The translations under genes and the position numbers were made by a program. From positions 1 through 8,385 of the forward strand of contig CAJKZL010000113.1 of assembly GCA_905204385.1 (NCBI GenBank): a stretch of DNA of 8,385 bases, read 5' to 3'. The stretch is from an uncultured Odoribacter sp. (GTDB lineage: Bacteria > Bacteroidota > Bacteroidia > Bacteroidales > Marinifilaceae). The notes below the pieces were generated by a model. The model saw nothing but the letters and a program-made list of their open reading frames with translations. It was not told where the DNA came from and searched no databases. Each line of letters starts with the position of its first letter. Position 1 is the first letter of the stretch. Positions 6,143 to 8,385 of the stretch are shown here, piece after piece.

Positions 6143-8385
6143 ATGAACTTCTCGACGAAAATCGCCTTAGGCTTATTCCTGCTATTATCGGCATCCTGCA
6201 AAGAGCATTTATTTTCAGACACTTCTATACAGAAAAAAGTAGAACAGGACTTTAACGAAAAACAAAAAGAATTGCCTGAGGGAAATTTATTCGGAGTATT
6301 TTCCGAACCCCTGCCAACAACAGAGAGAGAAGCCCTCATGTTCCTGTATGCTTATATGCCCATCGGTGATATTACGGATTACGATGCAGACTTTCACCGG
6401 ATGAATGTTCAATATGCCCTGAAAACAAAACAGGAAATGCCTTGGGGAAAAACCATTCCGTTAAGGGAATTTATACATTTCGTGCTTCCGGTCCGGGTAA
6501 ATAACGAAAATCTGGATGATTCCCGGAAAGTATTTTATGAAGAACTGAAAAACAGAGTCAAACACCTTTCGATGTATGATGCTGTTTTGGAAGTAAACCA
6601 CTGGTGTCACGAAAAAGTCGTTTATACGCCTTCGGATTCCCGGACCAGTTCCCCTTTAGCCACCGTAAAAACAGCCAGTGGCCGCTGCGGCGAAGAATCG
6701 ACCTTTCTGGTGGCAGCGCTTCGTGCTGTAGGGATTCCGGCCCGTCAGGTATATACTCCCCGTTGGGCTCATACGGACGACAACCATGCCTGGGTAGAAG
6801 CCTGGGTGGATGGACAATGGCATTTCCTCGGTGCTTGCGAACCTGAACCGGTATTGGATTTAGGGTGGTTCAATGCTCCTGCCAGCCGGGGAATGCTGAT
6901 GCATACAAAAGTGTTTGGACGTTATGACGGACCGGAAGAAGTGATGAGCCGTACATCCGGTTATACCGAAATAAATGTTACACACAATTATGCACCGGTA
7001 ACCGAAGCTACCGTCATCGTCGAGGATACTGCACACCGGACTGTCGAAGGAGCAAGGGTGGATTTCAAAATATACAATTATGCGGAATTTTACACCGTAG
7101 CTTCCAAAACAACCGACAGCCAAGGAAAAACCACCCTCTCTGCCGGAAAAGGAGATATGCTCGTATGGGCCACGGACGGCAAACAATTCGGTTATGGAAA
7201 GCTCTCTTTCAGCAGCGACACGGCCATTACCATCCTGCTCGACAAACGGGCCGGAGAGACCTCCGCGCTGGCTCTGGATATCGTTCCCCCCGTGGAAAAT
7301 GTCAAGCCGGTCGATGTCTCTGCGCAACAACGGGCAGAAAACGACCTGCGCCTGAGTAGAGAAGATTCTATCCGTAACCTTTATACGTCCACCTTCGTCA
7401 CGCCTGCTCAAGCCCGGCAAATTGCCGAAGAACTGAGCCTTACTCCGGAACCGCTGACTTCCTTACTCATAGCCAGCCGCGGCAACCACAAAGAGATCGT
7501 CGCTTTCCTGCAAAACACTCCTGTAGCTTCCCGTACCCAAGCTCTCGATTTATTAAAAGCAATCTCTGAAAAAGATCTCCGCGATACACCTGCTACGGTA
7601 CTCTCCGATCACCTCCGCAATACGCCTTATGTCGACTCTCCACTTTTCACTTCCTCTATCCTGAACCCGAGGATTGCGAATGAAATGCTCACCCCTTACA
7701 AAGCATTTTTCCAAAAAGCTATCGATCCGGCATTAGCGGAAAAAATCCGCCGGAATCCGTCCGTATGGACACAATGGTGTTCCGAAAATATTACTGTCAA
7801 AGACGAATTGAATCCCCAAAGCATCCCGATGATGCCTGCCGGTGTCTGGAAAGCCCGCATCGCTGATCAACATTCTCGGGATATCTTCTGTGTAGCCGTC
7901 CTCAGAAGCCTGGGCGTAGCTGCCCGCATAGACGAAGTAACCGGCAAAACTCAATATGCCTCCGCCGACGGAAAATGGCAGGATATCCACTTCACGGCCA
8001 CGACAAACGAGAATATACCTCAAGGTAAGTTGGTCGCTGCCTTTAACCCGGTAAAAGCCTTGAACAATCCGGTATATTATTCCCATTTCACCCTCTCCAA
8101 ATTCAATGAGGGAGACTTTCAACTATTGACGTTCCCGGAAGATCCTGCCAGCAATTGGAAAAACCTGCTGGAACAACCCATGCCGCTGGATACGGGATAT
8201 TATCTTATGGTCACCGTGACACGGCTGGCCAGCGGTGGGGTACTCAGCCAACTCACCTTTTTCAATATAGAAGCGGAAAAAACAACCTCCATCGGTCTTC
8301 TCATGCGTGAAAATCCCGATGAAGTGAAAGTAATCGGCAATCTGAATTCCGAAGCCTTTTTTATAGCTGAAAACAATACATCACC
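6143..8385 (+). CDS. predicted lipoprotein with transglutaminase-like domains (3' end beyond window)
   Basis: The frame is open for 747 codons with no stop before the edge. Residues 1-18 are a signal sequence with hydrophobic core GLFLLLSAS and Cys19 as probable lipidated residue; Ser at -3 is less usual. A transglutaminase core follows, with Cys182 in GRCGEES, the GIPAR helix end and His215 in DDNHAWVEAW. Fifteen residues after the His, where the family normally has its Asp, is Gly230, in a FLGACEPEP segment. A carboxypeptidase-regulatory-like beta-sandwich covers about 287-368 (GARVDFKIYNYAEF, TDSQGKTTL, GDMLVWA). Residues 577-617 resemble a second transglutaminase core (SRDIFCVAVLRSLGVAAR, then GKWQDI) that lacks the GxCGE context. 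It probably sits on the outer or periplasmic membrane face and processes or binds peptides or glycoproteins; this is inferred from domains, and the substrate is unknown. The ATG is supported by the signal sequence and upstream promoter box. Confidence 0.88.
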   Translation, partial: MNFSTKIALGLFLLLSASCKEHLFSDTSIQKKVEQDFNEKQKELPEGNLFGVFSEPLPTTEREALMFLYAYMPIGDITDYDADFHRMNVQYALKTKQEMPWGKTIPLREFIHFVLPVRVNNENLDDSRKVFYEELKNRVKHLSMYDAVLEVNHWCHEKVVYTPSDSRTSSPLATVKTASGRCGEESTFLVAALRAVGIPARQVYTPRWAHTDDNHAWVEAWVDGQWHFLGACEPEPVLDLGWFNAPASRGMLMHTKVFGRYDGPEEVMSRTSGYTEINVTHNYAPVTEATVIVEDTAHRTVEGARVDFKIYNYAEFYTVASKTTDSQGKTTLSAGKGDMLVWATDGKQFGYGKLSFSSDTAITILLDKRAGETSALALDIVPPVENVKPVDVSAQQRAENDLRLSREDSIRNLYTSTFVTPAQARQIAEELSLTPEPLTSLLIASRGNHKEIVAFLQNTPVASRTQALDLLKAISEKDLRDTPATVLSDHLRNTPYVDSPLFTSSILNPRIANEMLTPYKAFFQKAIDPALAEKIRRNPSVWTQWCSENITVKDELNPQSIPMMPAGVWKARIADQHSRDIFCVAVLRSLGVAARIDEVTGKTQYASADGKWQDIHFTATTNENIPQGKLVAAFNPVKALNNPVYYSHFTLSKFNEGDFQLLTFPEDPASNWKNLLEQPMPLDTGYYLMVTVTRLASGGVLSQLTFFNIEAEKTTSIGLLMRENPDEVKVIGNLNSEAFFIAENNTS

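Noticed and set aside
6860..7420. Antisense ORF (186 codons) opposite the lipoprotein gene
   Set aside because: The plus frame has a signal sequence, domains and 747 open codons; the antisense frame shows no recognisable domain.

Overview
The window looks like chromosomal DNA from a gut-type Bacteroidales bacterium. Three things point there: the protein families (an S9B dipeptidyl peptidase, a two-core transglutaminase-type lipoprotein, a Bacteroidetes-style AMP-forming acyl-CoA ligase), starts preceded by A/T-rich leaders instead of strong Shine-Dalgarno sites, and repeated matches to the Bacteroidetes -7 promoter box TAnnTTTG. Species cannot be fixed from this sequence. UAA ends three reading frames as a normal stop, so the code is standard.

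Layout: (a) 1-193, minus strand, is the N-terminus of queuine/preQ1 tRNA-ribosyltransferase (tgt), cut by the window edge. (b) 194-378 is a divergent intergenic region with a candidate promoter for each flanking gene and a small GGTWAAA heptamer-like tandem repeat. (c) 379-2577 is an exported S9B dipeptidyl peptidase IV-like enzyme with a complete catalytic triad. (d) 2609-4069 is an M20-type aminoacyl-histidine dipeptidase (pepD), 31 bases downstream, so probably co-transcribed. It is interrupted by one in-frame TAA at codon 372, while the other 114 codons remain open and recognisable. (e) 4070-4371 is a repeat-rich intergenic region with three perfect hairpins and GATGAAC heptamer arrays in opposite orientation on either side of a 70-base core; it ends in a promoter. 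(f) 4372-6060 is a long-chain acyl-CoA synthetase-like ligase whose stop codon lies inside a strong intrinsic terminator. (g) 6143 to the window end is a large predicted lipoprotein with an N-terminal transglutaminase core, a carboxypeptidase-regulatory-like beta-sandwich and a second, degenerate transglutaminase-like core. It runs off the window.

Functionally, the two peptidase genes make a sensible unit: the exported enzyme would release N-terminal dipeptides with proline or alanine in second position, and the cytoplasmic enzyme would split dipeptides. The nonsense codon removes the last predicted metal-binding histidine of the second enzyme, so that step is probably broken unless the codon is read through or is a sequence error. 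The ligase and the lipoprotein each have their own promoter-like box and a terminator between them, so they look like separate transcription units. I found no RNA gene, CRISPR array, transposase or phage gene. The most notable signals are the isolated in-frame stop in pepD, the composite palindromic heptamer element after it, and the altered active-site features of the transglutaminase-like lipoprotein.
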